DNA of 64,000 nucleotides from Leishmania donovani (lineage: Eukaryota; Euglenozoa; Kinetoplastea; Trypanosomatida; Trypanosomatidae). Location: contig NC_018261.1 in the NCBI RefSeq assembly GCF_000227135.1, forward strand, positions 1,374,355-1,438,354, read 5' to 3'. Every line of letters begins with the position of its first letter. Position 1 is the stretch's first letter. Position numbers and translations under genes: made by a program. The notes under the pieces are model-generated. The model made no database searches. It was not told the DNA's origin and saw nothing but the letters and a program-made list of their open reading frames with translations. Positions 17,501-27,152 of this stretch are shown here, piece by piece.

Positions 17501-20339
17501 TGGGGAGAACGACGACCTCGTCAAAAGGATTATTTGCAGTTATCGCTGGGGTTGGTATGGAGGGCAGCAAACAATGCAAATGCTGTCGAGTGGCGCTTGG
17601 CGAAACTTAAGCACTCCGCTAAGCCAGTATCTGAAGCTACTTTTCGGGTTTCGCCAGCTGGAAAGAACCGAGCGTGACGTTCGCTGTGAAAGATATTTAG
17701 GTACATTGGATAGCCATGAATCCTCTTTTTCATTTTGGCAGTTGCTATCAGGCGAGGCATCTGTAGAAATACTGCAGCACGAAATGGAAAAAGGTTTTTC
17801 TTTACTGCGTCTGACGGATGTGCTGCAGCTGAGGGGCACATCAGCTCTACGTACAATTCGCTCGCTTTTCGACCAAGGTATCAGTATTGTGACTGCTTTC
17901 GGTCCCAGTAATATTCGTCGTTTAGCGATCTTATTCTCCACCGGTGTCGATTGTGAACTGTCTTCATGGGACTCTTTATCATTACTGCGATTGCTTCAAG
18001 TGCTTGTCAGCACCGCTAGAGACTCTCCAGTGGAGTCTGAGCTGAGTGAGTGGCTGCAGCTAAGTTGTTGGCTCCTTTTTGATCGAGTTTGCCTTTCTTC
18101 AAATACCAAGGAAACGACGGAGGCTGCGAGCGGACAACGGCCGGCGCAAACGTTCGCGGCCGCTGAATTAGCCACCGTTTTTGTGCAGCTGTCGAATCTG
18201 TTTCTCTGCTCCACTGCGCAAACCCTTGACGATGTTGCGATCTCCGTAATCCGTTATGCAATGCGCAACGCTACTCTCTTCACACTGGGAGATGTCAGCG
18301 AGCGTCTTTTTTGGATGGTCGTGAGTCACTGCATTTATGAGGTGTGGGCTGCAATCACAGCGGAAACCGTTGTGTCGGTGCGAGATCCCGAGATTATTGC
18401 ATTTTTGTGCCGTGCTCATGTGAAGGTAGGACTTCCGCGCTCTGTTCAGAGGGAGCTCCATGCTTTATTCACGCCACAGCTGCTGTCATACGGTAATACG
18501 GATTCCGAGCTCGAGGAGGACAGTCTCCGATGCATTTTATGGCTTGTCGGCAAATTTGCAAGTGGCGATGTGCACTCTTCGGTGCGTGGTAGGACTTCTT
18601 CGCTACAGTATGCGCCAAAATTGACAGGCAATGCTGATATTGGCCCACCACCATCTGGTAGGCGGGCGCTGAAGTGCTTGCCTGCTGCGGAGAGCAACTT
18701 CAGCCGGAATGACGCACGGTCACTTGCTGCTGCCGTCCGCCACGTTACAGCGCAGCTGGCAGAGAGGGTGCTTGCGAATACCACAGGTGCTACACCGAGC
18801 AATGTTCTTGATGCTCTTGGTGCCTTGTGCAACCTTGCGCGGCCCGCACCAGCTGAGTCTGGTCCCGCAGCCCCGCTGTTGTCGAATGCCGTTAGTCTAG
18901 AGCAAGTGTACCGCATTGCACGCGATTTCACCGAGGCGTTTCCAATTCTCTCTGCCGATGCATCACTGGATCCCCCGGGACACTGCCTTGATCACCTCCT
19001 GGGGCAGCTACCAAGAGAGAGGCGTGCTCACAGCATCCCTGATGCTTTGTGCCTGAACAGCATAGCATGGCTTTTGAGCAAGCTGTTGCAGTCGTGGGGA
19101 CGAGAGAACGCACCTGACTCGGCGCTGCCGGCTCAGCTTCCATGCGTGCTCGCCTCGTACCTCCCCTACCTTTTGCGCTGCGACCTGCCGTCTTACCTCT
19201 GCTTACTGCAGAGCCTTCGCTACTTGTCAGTCTGCGGCGCAACCCCTGAGGTGGAGGCTGTCTACGACGTCGCCCTGCCGAGACTCATGGAGGATTTGGT
19301 AGACGTGCGGTGGGGTGCCGGCGTTGCGGGCTGTTGGTACGAGATGCTCGTTGATTGTCTCAGTCATGTTCCAGGTGCTGTCCCAGATGGTGGCCGGCAG
19401 CTCTCGCGGCGCATCTGGGAAGGGCTGTGGCGTGGAGCCGGCTCTGTGGAGCTCAGCTGCAACCAGCGCTTCACCGAGCGCGTTCAGCGGTCGCTCCAAC
19501 ACGTTATCCACGGACTCGCGCTCAAGTCTGCGCAGTGGGAGCTCTGCCGCTTGGTTGTGCTTGATAGCGGTCTGCAGAGTCGACGTGTGGCACTGACACC
19601 CGTGGCGGCGTCCGCGTTTTCTATCGAGTCTAATGCCGAGGCCTTCTTTTCGCTTGCACGGGAACTTCAGGAGCGGACGTGGCGCTCACAGCTTTTGCAG
19701 ACACAATCGGCTTTCGTGCACCACGGCGCTCTGGCCCTTGACGCGGACAGCTCTCGGTCTCTCTTGTTCGAGTTCGAAAAGGCAGTTGCACCGGTTCGCG
19801 AATCACCCGACGAGAGGGGTGAGTTTGCAATCGGAGAAGAGGCTCCTTGCATCATCGCGGAATGTGTGCGGGACTCCCTTTTCAGTGCCACGGACGCTGT
19901 ACTTGCTGCTCTTAACCACTTCGATTTTGCCGACATCATTCAGCGTCGCGCCGTGTTACACGAGTTGGCTAAAATGATGGCGAGAAGCGATGCAACTACT
20001 CCGTCGTGGGCTGAGGTGTACTTTGACGTTCTTTATGAGCGCGCGGCTTGGCATGACGAGGGCCTGTGGGTTGCGTGCGCACTGGCGGCCGCCGCGGTTG
20101 GCCAAACTGAGCTGTGCTGGTCAAAGACGGTGCTAGCATCGTTGATCCCCGCTAGCTCGATTTCATGGAAGCGCGAGCTAATGCGCCGCATTGGGCAGCG
20201 CGCCAAGATCAGCGGTGCGCAGCGGGAAGCGCGGCGATTTTTCGCGGACGCGTCTGAGCGGCTTTCGGCGCTGCAAGGGCCTCCTTTGCCGTGGAAGCGC
20301 GAACTGTTAGCCGCGGCGTTGTCTGTATTTTCTTCTTGA
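14502..20339 (+). CDS. Giant hypothetical protein, predicted all-helical repeat (alpha-solenoid)
   Basis: This is a 1945-aa protein I cannot assign to a family. The sequence is almost entirely amphipathic helix, rich in Leu, Ala, Val, Cys and Phe, with recurrent helix-turn-helix spacing of ~35-45 residues, as in HEAT/ARM-type solenoids. I see no catalytic motif, signal peptide or convincing TM helix. Start choices are ATG 14502 or the third in-frame residue ATG 14511. Codon use is strikingly different from the neighbours: from about 14.6 to 18.6 kb third positions are often A or T (for example runs of ATT, TTG, GAT, TGT, GTT, CAT), while PEX1 just upstream is strongly GC3-rich. The last ~1.5 kb is more GC-rich again. 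The frame is open over 5.8 kb, so the gene is intact. A scaffold role in chromatin, transport or kinase complexes is possible but unproven. Confidence 0.85.
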   Translation: MLAMSHEAQLLGLLWCEATQPSCNAATLTHNIGVAFRYLETPWEDKAKQIIGALITLNAGPMHTTIWAALFQQLRETDKPTIKVYVLKQFANVCWTVPTNQAANAFRAFALEVRPLLEDVNVVVNATFQRSFAVTIKCFSSFAEKALSNELFSALYRSLKEWKRPDSIRAASTVIAAMANDNPSCPSPEQLLRQARYDLDCFSFAVLLDTLVSFEVVPGRILDERRIAAFRDELSEILDSILAAPQANEKVVPPCVSAYRRLKQVCDSWEPVAAEAFALFIVDALAQAKVSKLLVCPFLHFLHETSCVWSRSSRTVWQLTGSSDPFVRADAYAALSTTVYVIDAPEQRLVLSDLLERLRFSIADNCSGTTVAILKFIKKLLLHARFPPSAEGLYLSKLLHLCRRHGKGLYHDLPAQLELLNVFLCASIAPEALVVFALELFSVSPDRAVAKKAFSVLRHFSTEVFLDSCVQNSGEYSDDANYFEAAIQMRRDEPFEDELLPFLRLHRTKGLSACIYARLCTLAENETKSSMTCIVVCDAVKEISRTSAAAIFDDIFFKHTTLCLLSQLLVLQDPMPSDAYVSLVQACASCLQGNDLHIREDAHLLSMLVQHSWSAIVTCTTALFSTFLPAPVLPSCRFFRTDSLSQACRHLILMCRDIALSNDVAFYDSMLHEMLTSNVSLFISCVSFLRHAPIFIAELVESMSCWLECCTALSTCVPKSVLRLLTVVLEAAEEELPVVRQRAGATRHSLLSVARMCNGMVKQAIEMDLLLCCPEICNFLLFFISKDADDEVFLFRELIANNWTLIVDLFSFCERIAICLHNDNDAGALAAVLNLLLALCDSVYFPQVTSVISRGSFEKLLQVLRKTADFSQKRQCMCFVSHILAAFDENNSLEEKVSGCFSACSTDVDFFGRIDRLVQLWNASDTQTQARFKTALTSSSSIERLVCAAAVDVQYIPKAVEAALGASADREVLDVLLLIVTEAEPETLSPLLFAINDEVFGENDDLVKRIICSYRWGWYGGQQTMQMLSSGAWRNLSTPLSQYLKLLFGFRQLERTERDVRCERYLGTLDSHESSFSFWQLLSGEASVEILQHEMEKGFSLLRLTDVLQLRGTSALRTIRSLFDQGISIVTAFGPSNIRRLAILFSTGVDCELSSWDSLSLLRLLQVLVSTARDSPVESELSEWLQLSCWLLFDRVCLSSNTKETTEAASGQRPAQTFAAAELATVFVQLSNLFLCSTAQTLDDVAISVIRYAMRNATLFTLGDVSERLFWMVVSHCIYEVWAAITAETVVSVRDPEIIAFLCRAHVKVGLPRSVQRELHALFTPQLLSYGNTDSELEEDSLRCILWLVGKFASGDVHSSVRGRTSSLQYAPKLTGNADIGPPPSGRRALKCLPAAESNFSRNDARSLAAAVRHVTAQLAERVLANTTGATPSNVLDALGALCNLARPAPAESGPAAPLLSNAVSLEQVYRIARDFTEAFPILSADASLDPPGHCLDHLLGQLPRERRAHSIPDALCLNSIAWLLSKLLQSWGRENAPDSALPAQLPCVLASYLPYLLRCDLPSYLCLLQSLRYLSVCGATPEVEAVYDVALPRLMEDLVDVRWGAGVAGCWYEMLVDCLSHVPGAVPDGGRQLSRRIWEGLWRGAGSVELSCNQRFTERVQRSLQHVIHGLALKSAQWELCRLVVLDSGLQSRRVALTPVAASAFSIESNAEAFFSLARELQERTWRSQLLQTQSAFVHHGALALDADSSRSLLFEFEKAVAPVRESPDERGEFAIGEEAPCIIAECVRDSLFSATDAVLAALNHFDFADIIQRRAVLHELAKMMARSDATTPSWAEVYFDVLYERAAWHDEGLWVACALAAAAVGQTELCWSKTVLASLIPASSISWKRELMRRIGQRAKISGAQREARRFFADASERLSALQGPPLPWKRELLAAALSVFSS

Positions 20340-21020
20340 CCAGCAGCGGCCAGACATCAGAGAGGGAGAAGGAATAGTGAGTGCCTGATGTGATGTGCTT
20401 GTATGTTGTGCGCACTGCGTCGACCGTGCATGCTTTTGAGTGCACGGAGGGGTACTGCGTGGCGGAGCGGTAGCAAGACTGTGACTGCCTCTGCGCACTG
20501 ACGAGCAGGAGGGGAGGAAAGAAAAGGAGGAAAAGCAACCAGGACAGTCAACGCGTTCGAGTGAACACGCCTTTTTCTTTTCCGACCGCTGGGAGAAAGC
20601 GCGTGCTTGTGTGACTACCTGAGCGTTTGAAACATCCGTGTATTCTGCGTGTGATTCCTGGTTGTCTTGACTTGCCTACTAAACCCATGCTGTGTTCTGC
20701 CCTGCTGCTTTGTCTCCATCTCTTCTCTCTGACGTATGCCCACCTTCGCTCGTTATGCGCTGTTTGCGTTTGTGTGGGCCGTCCAACCCCCGTAGAGCTA
20801 CCTGTTTTCACGCTGCAAAGCACATCCTGTCAGTGAAAGAGTTCTGCTCCTACATCGGTGGTATCCTTGCAAGCACTGCCTTGTGTTTCTCGCGTCTTCT
20901 TTTTATTCCGTGAAGGCGCGAATACCTGCAGCGCGTCACATTCACTTTGTCAAGCCTCTCACTCTAGCACACACACACACACACACAAACTCACGCACAG
21001 GCTTTGTTCGTAGAGGTGCC
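20340..21020. other. Spacer before the LicD-like gene
   Basis: UTR and intergenic DNA with a CA run near 20970-20986. No gene seen. Confidence 0.6.
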
Positions 21021-21704
21021 ATGACCACCATGAGCGTCACCCCTAAGCACTCACCCAGCGCCGAAACAGCCGCAGATGTTCAAAACAGGTCTGCAGCGCC
21101 TTTGCCGGAAGCTGACGCGACTTCTTTGGGGCTGATTTGGACGCGTGCCGGTATTGTGGCACTTGTCGCAGTGTTTTCCTGGATCACGATCTCGTACTGC
21201 TCGCACGTGTACTTCGACCGTGACTCGGCGTTTCACAACGCCCTCGAGTGCTCGGAGCGGGTACTCAAACAGCACGAGAAGAGCAACTGGCTGCTGAACG
21301 GCACGCTGCTAGGTTCAACCCGGCTTGGCCGTCTTGTGCTGTGGGATGCAGATCTTGACATTGGGGTCTTGGTGCCGTCTCCAAGCTCTTTCGACGCCGC
21401 CTCTGCTGCGCTGGACGAGGAGTGTTTTGGCCACAGGTCTATTGTGAAGAGGGGTGCTCTCAACTCTGACTTACGAATCTGGCGCAAGTGTACGAGCCGC
21501 ATCTGCGCCGAGTTTTACGAGACGATGCTGGTAAGCGGCACAGCCAAGACCGGCGAAGGGCAGTCGAAAGAGTCGGATCTGTTTCCGTTGAAGTCGTGCA
21601 CCGTTTCTGGTGTTCACGCAAAGTGTCCCAACAACGCGCCGTTTTACCTCGCGCAGGCGTACGGGCAGGACTGGCTGACAATCCCTCTCATCAAGCTGTT
21701 CTGA
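21021..21704 (+). CDS. LicD/fukutin-type type II membrane protein
   Basis: This is a 227-aa protein with a Ser/Ala/Pro-rich N-terminus, one TM helix at residues ~43-60 and a luminal domain. The signature N-G-T-L-L-G-S-T-R-L-G-R at 93-104 followed by W-D-A-D-L-D-I-G-V at 108-116 is that of the LicD/fukutin/FKRP nucleotidyltransferase fold, where the D-x-D residues (D109, D111, D113) bind metal and the activated sugar- or choline-phosphate donor. Cysteines in the C-terminal part could form disulfides, in line with a Golgi or ER lumen. It is short for the family (often 250-500 aa) and ends soon after the core, so it may be a minimal form. A role in modifying surface glycans or phosphoglycans would fit but is inference. 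A second in-frame ATG lies at 21030. Confidence 0.72.
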   Translation: MTTMSVTPKHSPSAETAADVQNRSAAPLPEADATSLGLIWTRAGIVALVAVFSWITISYCSHVYFDRDSAFHNALECSERVLKQHEKSNWLLNGTLLGSTRLGRLVLWDADLDIGVLVPSPSSFDAASAALDEECFGHRSIVKRGALNSDLRIWRKCTSRICAEFYETMLVSGTAKTGEGQSKESDLFPLKSCTVSGVHAKCPNNAPFYLAQAYGQDWLTIPLIKLF

Positions 21705-22594
21705 CGGTGCCCGCTGAGCATCCTCTCTCGCCGGAGTCGGGTCGTCTTGTGTGAAGCGGCACCTGCCTCTACACTCACGGGTACGCGCGCACCTCTCGCG
21801 GATCTTGTGCGCAGGTTGCGTAGGTTTATGCACGAAGAGCTTGCTGTTGTTGTAAAAGGACGCAGGCAACTATGCGCGGACGCCTTCGGTTTCATCGTCG
21901 CCGTAGCAGTCAAGCGTCCTCCACCTCCGCCATGGGAAGACCATGCAACAAGCACGGAGGATCCTGCGCCGAACCCTCCGGAGCCCCTCTCCCCCTCCAC
22001 ACACGAAAAATTTCTTTTTCCCTTCTTTTCCCTTTTCACCTGTACTTGCCACGCCTCTTCTTTCTCGCGCCTCCATTCTCGACTGCATCGTGCGCCTGAT
22101 GAAGGCGTCGTGTACGCATGTGTGAAACGGGTAGATAGGGCGGCCTTTAAATTGCTCATGCATGCAGCGGTGCCACGCGCAGCTCGGCGACAGTGAGGCG
22201 AGTGCGCGAGCCGCCGAGGCATGATTGACAGGGACGGTGCACCTCACGGCGTGCACCTCACTGTATTTGCACTTGAATTTCACACAAAAACAACAGCATA
22301 TTCCACTGCTAGGGAGAGCCAACGTTTGAACAGAATGGACGAAAACAAAGCGAAGTGGTTGGGGGCGCAGGCTCGCGCGTTCAACGTGTGTTATGAGTAG
22401 TGCGGGCAGTGATGATGTGCATTTTGTCTCCTCTGCCGTTTCATCCAGCCTTTTGTAGGGACCTTGACGACACGGCCACTGCCGTGTGCACGCGCGGAAA
22501 AACGGCGCCGACGAATTGCAGCGTCGAATGGCTTTCTGTATCACTCACTTTGCTTCTCCCGTCCTACCTTCTTCACAACTATGGCCCGTGCTCC
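21705..22594. other. Spacer before the PDCD2-family gene
   Basis: UTR and intergenic sequence. The upstream extension of the PDCD2 frame (from a GTG at 22400) is pyrimidine-rich and poorly coding. No gene seen. Confidence 0.6.
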
Positions 22595-22596
22595 AG
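22595..22596 (+). promoter_or_regulatory. Spliced-leader acceptor AG that decides the PDCD2-family start
   Basis: The pyrimidine tract at ~22548-22575 is followed by the AG at 22595-22596. This removes in-frame upstream methionines near 22412-22418 and leaves ATG 22661 as the first start, with a 5' UTR of about 64 nt. Confidence 0.55.
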
Positions 22597-22660
22597 CGCC
22601 TCAACGACCCACCTCTTCGACAGCGTCTCATTAGCCCAGCAAGCACGTGCGCGACAAAAA

Positions 22661-23887
22661 ATGAGTGGCAATGATCTACTCCCTCTCTGGATCGGGACGC
22701 CTCAGCGAGGGGTGACGCAGGACGATGCGTCGGATCCGTACACGTCCAAGGTCGGTGGCCAGGCTGTGTACTTCCGCCTTGGTGCGAGCACAGCGGAACA
22801 ACAATCTGCTGGCGCGCTGAGTAAGTACTTTCAATGCCCGCAGTGTAAGTCCACTGCCCACGTCTCGCTTCTGTGCCAGGTGTACGCCCCCCTAGAGGTC
22901 TACGATCGAGTGCTGTACATTCTCACGTGTGCCGCCTGTACGCGTAGGTCAAGAGCAGCCGCCTCTTTTCATGAAAGCGTACCAGTGCCTGCACTGACCA
23001 CCAGCACCAGCAAAAAGAGCGGCCTTGCTGCTGCTGCTGCAAGGTCTCACACCAGTTTTTGCTATGCCCTGCGGAGCCAGAACTTCAGCCGCGAGTACTT
23101 TGCCGAGTTGCAGGAGCAGCTTCGCGCGGAGGTTCAAAGGGCAACCGAGAATGAGGAAAAGGCGGAGGACGATGCACCGCTCTTTGGTGGCGGTGACGAC
23201 GATTGGGGAGACGACGCAGACGACTGGGGCACGGAGGAGGGGCCGGTAAAGGAGGCAAGACCGTCACCTGCGGCGCCGCTCGACGACGCCAGCGACACAA
23301 ACGATGCACTAGAGAAGACACCGAAGGAACTGCCCGCATTCCCGCTGGCGTCGCGTGGCATGACCGTACCCCTGAAAGGCGCTTTGTACACGAGTGGCGT
23401 TCCGCTTGATCTGTATGAAGAGCCTCCGCCAAAACAGAAGAAAGAGCTCTCGATCGAGGAGCAACTGGCTGCTGCGAAGTCCATGTACGGCAGCTCTGCA
23501 GCGCTGGACACGAGTGGCTTTGAGGAAGACGATGAGGCTCCCGAAGATACGTGCGTGCGTGAGTACATGGAGCACATGGAGCGGACCCCATCCCAGTGCG
23601 TGCGATGGTGCCCCGGCGGCACTCCACTACGGACGTCCACAATTCCAATCGGTGTGAACGGGAGCTCTCTACCGCCGCCGTGCCCCGTGTGTGGCGCGGC
23701 GCGCCAGTTTGAGATGCAGCTTACGGCCCCTGTTGTCTACTACCTCACCAAGGACATCGGCGAGGCCAAGAACACGGCGCTGCACTTTAGCAATGTTCTC
23801 GTGTACACTTGCAGCAGCAACTGCTACAACACCAACTCTAACCTTCCCTACCTGCCGGAGTACGTTGTGGTAGAGGATGAACTATAA
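22661..23887 (+). CDS. PDCD2-family protein (ribosome-biogenesis chaperone type)
   Basis: This is a 408-aa protein with the two-part PDCD2/PDCD2L/Tsr4 architecture. The N-terminal part opens with the family hallmark L-W-I-G, then D-P-Y-T-S-K-V-G-G (residues ~25-34), followed by cysteines C59-x-x-C62, C72 and C90-x-x-C93 of a zinc-binding MYND-like fold. A long acidic linker (residues ~165-215, D/E/G/W-rich) separates it from the C-terminal PDCD2_C domain (~295-408), which has its own C-P-V-C and further cysteines. Family members escort newly made ribosomal protein uS5 (Rps2) into 40S assembly. That role is established in yeast and human and inferred here. ATG 22661 is chosen over in-frame upstream ATGs because the splice acceptor lies between them and the hallmark begins about 9 residues in. 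Intact. Confidence 0.92.
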   Translation: MSGNDLLPLWIGTPQRGVTQDDASDPYTSKVGGQAVYFRLGASTAEQQSAGALSKYFQCPQCKSTAHVSLLCQVYAPLEVYDRVLYILTCAACTRRSRAAASFHESVPVPALTTSTSKKSGLAAAAARSHTSFCYALRSQNFSREYFAELQEQLRAEVQRATENEEKAEDDAPLFGGGDDDWGDDADDWGTEEGPVKEARPSPAAPLDDASDTNDALEKTPKELPAFPLASRGMTVPLKGALYTSGVPLDLYEEPPPKQKKELSIEEQLAAAKSMYGSSAALDTSGFEEDDEAPEDTCVREYMEHMERTPSQCVRWCPGGTPLRTSTIPIGVNGSSLPPPCPVCGAARQFEMQLTAPVVYYLTKDIGEAKNTALHFSNVLVYTCSSNCYNTNSNLPYLPEYVVVEDEL

Positions 23888-24455
23888 CGACGGTAAGAAG
23901 CGTCCACAAGCGCAGCGTTTTGCGCCGAGTAAGAACTTGAGGGGTAAACAGAGCTGCATTTGCCGGGAAAGAGTGCAACCTATCGGACTGCTTCAGCTGA
24001 TGTGTTTGTGCAGGCGTGCATTGCCCCCTTACCCCCCCCCCCCAGAGATGAAAAGGACAAGAACAAAACTGCTGAGGTGAAGCACGGAGACGAATCCTCA
24101 TGCCTCTGCCTCACCGGCACAATCCACTTCTCTGGTCGCACTCTCCCGCCCTCCTTTGCTGTTCGGCGGTGACGATATGCGTTTTTTTTTAATTTTCTTT
24201 GATTCCACTGCCATGCAGCGGCTGTACCCCTTTCTTCCCGTCTTTTGTCTCTTGGCACCTTTTCCAACCCATGACCAACGAACATATCTTGGAGCCAAGT
24301 AGCCCAACGGTGTTTCCGCCGTGTGCCCCCCCTCGCTTTCTTTTCTCTGCGTCACGTTTGTTTGCATACCTGGACGCGCGGACACACCTTATCCTTGACA
24401 TGCATACTCGTTGTGGGGGTGCTTTCTGTGAGCCAACACAGTCGCTGCTTCTGTC
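23888..24455. other. Spacer between PDCD2-family and ankyrin genes
   Basis: It contains a C10 run near 24031-24042 and a T9 run near 24182-24190. No gene seen. Confidence 0.6.
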
Positions 24456-25481
24456 ATGTCGTTTGAGGACGTTATTCTACGCAACGATGTCGCAGGCGTA
24501 CGTGCCTTCTTCAATGCAGTTGCCAAGAACGCCGTAAATGCCGTGAACGGGAGCGGTTACGTTCCACTGTACTTTGCGTGTATGAAGCCGTCTGTGTCGC
24601 CGGAGGTGATCAAAGAGCTGGTGCAACTAGGCGCTGCGGTGGACGGCAGGGGCACCGACGGCGAAACGCCCTTGTACATTAGCGTGTACAATCACCGCCT
24701 GGACGTGGCGAAGTACCTCATCGCCCGAAAGGCAGACGTGAATGCCGTGAACGGACCTCATAGAGAAACTGCCCTGCACGTGGCAGCAAGGTGCGGATTT
24801 GCAGACATTCTGTCCTTCTTGCTGAGCGCCGGTGCCGACCTGAATATGCGCAACGCGAGGCAAGAAACTCCTCTGTACGTGGCTGCGCAAGCTGGCCGCC
24901 ACGACACCGTGTACCTCCTACTCGAGGCCGACGCAAACGCCGCACTTGCGAACGAAGACGACAAGACGCCGCTTCACATCGCCTCTGAAAAGGAGTACAA
25001 GCACGTAGTCGTACTTTTCAAGGCCGCACGCGCCGACTTGAAGCATGCAAAGTCGCTCGCTGACACAGAGTGGCGGCTGCGTCCAGAGCCGATGATGTCG
25101 TCAGACCAGATGCTGGACAAGGCTGCGGCTGACCAGCAGTTTGCGGCAGCAGTGCGTCGACGCTCTTTGGCGGGTGCGCCAGCGCCGGATACGAAGCCGA
25201 TGGAGGTGGTGGAAATCAAGGTGCCGGAGCCCCAGGTACGTAGGCAAAACCCCCTGACGGGGGAGTCGTACGGCCCTTGCCGCAGTCTGGAGGAGGTGGG
25301 CTACGATTCGCCTCCACCAATTCCGAAGGAGCTGCAGAACCGGCCACCGGCGAGGCTGTCGCGCATTGGGGGCACGTCCATGGTGGTCGGCACCGGCACC
25401 GAGGAGGGTGGTCGTGAGCCGATCCGCATCGATTCAATCGGCGGAGACGGCGTCGAGTACTACGCGCCACCCAACAAATAG
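24456..25481 (+). CDS. Ankyrin-repeat protein
   Basis: This is a 341-aa protein. Residues ~30-195 carry about five ankyrin repeats with the consensus G-x-T-P-L-x-x-A and V-x-x-L-L features: D-G-E-T-P-L-Y-I-S, R-E-T-A-L-H-V-A-A-R-C-G, Q-E-T-P-L-Y-V-A-A-Q-A-G-R and D-K-T-P-L-H-I-A-S. The second half (200-341) is low in secondary structure, Pro/Gly-rich and without a recognised domain. It contains a Y-G-P-C and a Y-D-S-P-P-P-I-P-K-E-L segment that could be short linear interaction motifs. No TM helix or signal peptide. Ankyrin arrays bind proteins; partner and location are unknown. ATG 24456 is the first in frame. Confidence 0.88.
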   Translation: MSFEDVILRNDVAGVRAFFNAVAKNAVNAVNGSGYVPLYFACMKPSVSPEVIKELVQLGAAVDGRGTDGETPLYISVYNHRLDVAKYLIARKADVNAVNGPHRETALHVAARCGFADILSFLLSAGADLNMRNARQETPLYVAAQAGRHDTVYLLLEADANAALANEDDKTPLHIASEKEYKHVVVLFKAARADLKHAKSLADTEWRLRPEPMMSSDQMLDKAAADQQFAAAVRRRSLAGAPAPDTKPMEVVEIKVPEPQVRRQNPLTGESYGPCRSLEEVGYDSPPPIPKELQNRPPARLSRIGGTSMVVGTGTEEGGREPIRIDSIGGDGVEYYAPPNK

Positions 25482-26355
25482 AGGCCTTCTTGCCCCTCCC
25501 GGTATCGGCTAGCTGCGGCGCTGTGGAATTCCTAAAGGGTCACGGTGCCGGCACCGTTTACTTCCGTTCAACATCCCCACGTTTCACACCGCGTGTACGG
25601 CCTCCTGTGAGTGCTCGTCCTCGCCCTCCCCTCTTTCCCTCTGATGCGAGAGGGACTCTTCACCGCTCATGTATGTATAACCAGCATACTTGTATTGCTC
25701 TATTTCCCCTGTGCCGAAAACAACAAAAAGGAATCGAAGCCGACAGACACCGAAGCACTCTCAACACACAGGTGTGTGCTATGTATGTGCGGATTCGACT
25801 CCCTCGCTGGCCGGGGCGTATGCGTGTTGGGACCTCATAAAAAAAGCTACAGAAAGATAACCGGAATTGGGCAGGAGAACGGCAGATGGCTAACCGTGGA
25901 ACTGCCATTTTTTTTTCCTTTCCTGCGTGAAAGTACGCCAGACCAGGCTTGTCGTGAGATAGTCACGCTTTTGTTGTTGATCGTGAGCGCACGCGCAGCT
26001 GCTTGACAGAGAGAGACAGAGAGGGACGGCCCGCGTTTAGGATCTCTGGTTTTCTGGTTCATTCTTTCCCACCCAAGCGTTTGCTGGGCACTGGTGTGGC
26101 TGCAGCGGATGATGATTATGCTGACGTATCAATAACCCTTGCTCTCTTTCGGGATTCGATTTTTCTCACTGCACGCGTGGATGACTCGCACCTTGGCCTC
26201 ATTGTTCACAATGACGTGGCCAGCGGCTGCCAATCGTTCGCGCATACACACAGACACGTACGTACGGCATATCCACATACTCGCGCGCACGTGAGGGATT
26301 TCTGTATGCGCCTTTGTCTTTGTTGATCCCTCTTGACGTTTCTGTGAAAAAGAAG

Positions 26356-26406
<51 letters not shown>

Positions 26407-27118
26407 AGACAGAGAGAGAAGGCGACCAAGAAAAGGTAGCATATCACCGGTATTCCACTTGGCCCTACGTTCCCGATAGCGGCAACAGCAGCACAGAGGC
26501 ACGCGTGCCCCGCTAACGGCGTCGCTGTTACGTTTGGGCCAAAGCGCTCTGTCTCTGAAACCGACACCACTGCCGAGCCAAAAAGCTGGTGGAAAGGGAG
26601 GGACAAGAAGGACCTTGGTCGATATGGTGTCTTCTTTGGACTGATCTTACTGTCGATAACATCAATTCGCTCGCCACCCCCGTAGCGCTCCTTTTTTCAT
26701 CCGTGTGCGTGTGTTTGATCTATTCTGTTCATTGCCCGTCTATTACCCATCCCGTGAACACCCTTCTTCTGTGTGTGTGTGCGTGCGCGCGTGTCTTGCT
26801 TTCCTCTGCGCTCATTCTCCTCTCGCTTTCTCCTCACTAGTCCCTCATTCTTCTCCCTTTTCTCTTTGGCTTCTTCTTTCTACCGCTTTCCTTCCCCGCG
26901 CCCTCCTCCCTTGTGCCCGCAACACCTGCCTACTCTCATCAATAAAAGCCGTGTATCACAGGGCCGCAATTCCAAGACAAAAACTCCGTCCGCCCTGTTC
27001 TCTGCCAGAGGTGCTGCCATTATTATTTTCTGCTTTTTTGACTATTCTTGTGACGTTATCATCATTTTGTTCGCTCCTTTTTCTGAAGCCTGTTCGCGTT
27101 TTTTCGTTTTTTTTTCTC
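25482..27118. other. 1.6-kb spacer
   Basis: Non-coding. It carries a pure CA microsatellite at 26366-26400 and a very long pyrimidine-rich stretch (about 26800-27118) that leads into the next splice acceptor. ORFs inside it are low-complexity Leu/Ser/Pro/Cys translations of pyrimidine tracts. No gene seen. Confidence 0.65.
26366..26400. repeat. (CA)n microsatellite
   Basis: An uninterrupted 35-nt CA run followed by AGACACAGAC and GA repeats. Confidence 0.95.
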
Positions 27119-27120
27119 AG
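27119..27120 (+). promoter_or_regulatory. Strong spliced-leader acceptor AG
   Basis: A T-rich tract (27092-27118, almost all T and C) ends in CAG at 27118-27120. The first ATG follows 33 nt later at 27153. This is the clearest acceptor in the window. Confidence 0.7.
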
Positions 27121-27152
27121 GTGTGTCTGGTCGAAAGCAGCACGGCACAGCC

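Noticed and set aside
26366..26400. Possible CRISPR-like or tandem repeat array
   Set aside because: It is a plain CA microsatellite without spacers; the organism is a eukaryote and no array is present in the window.
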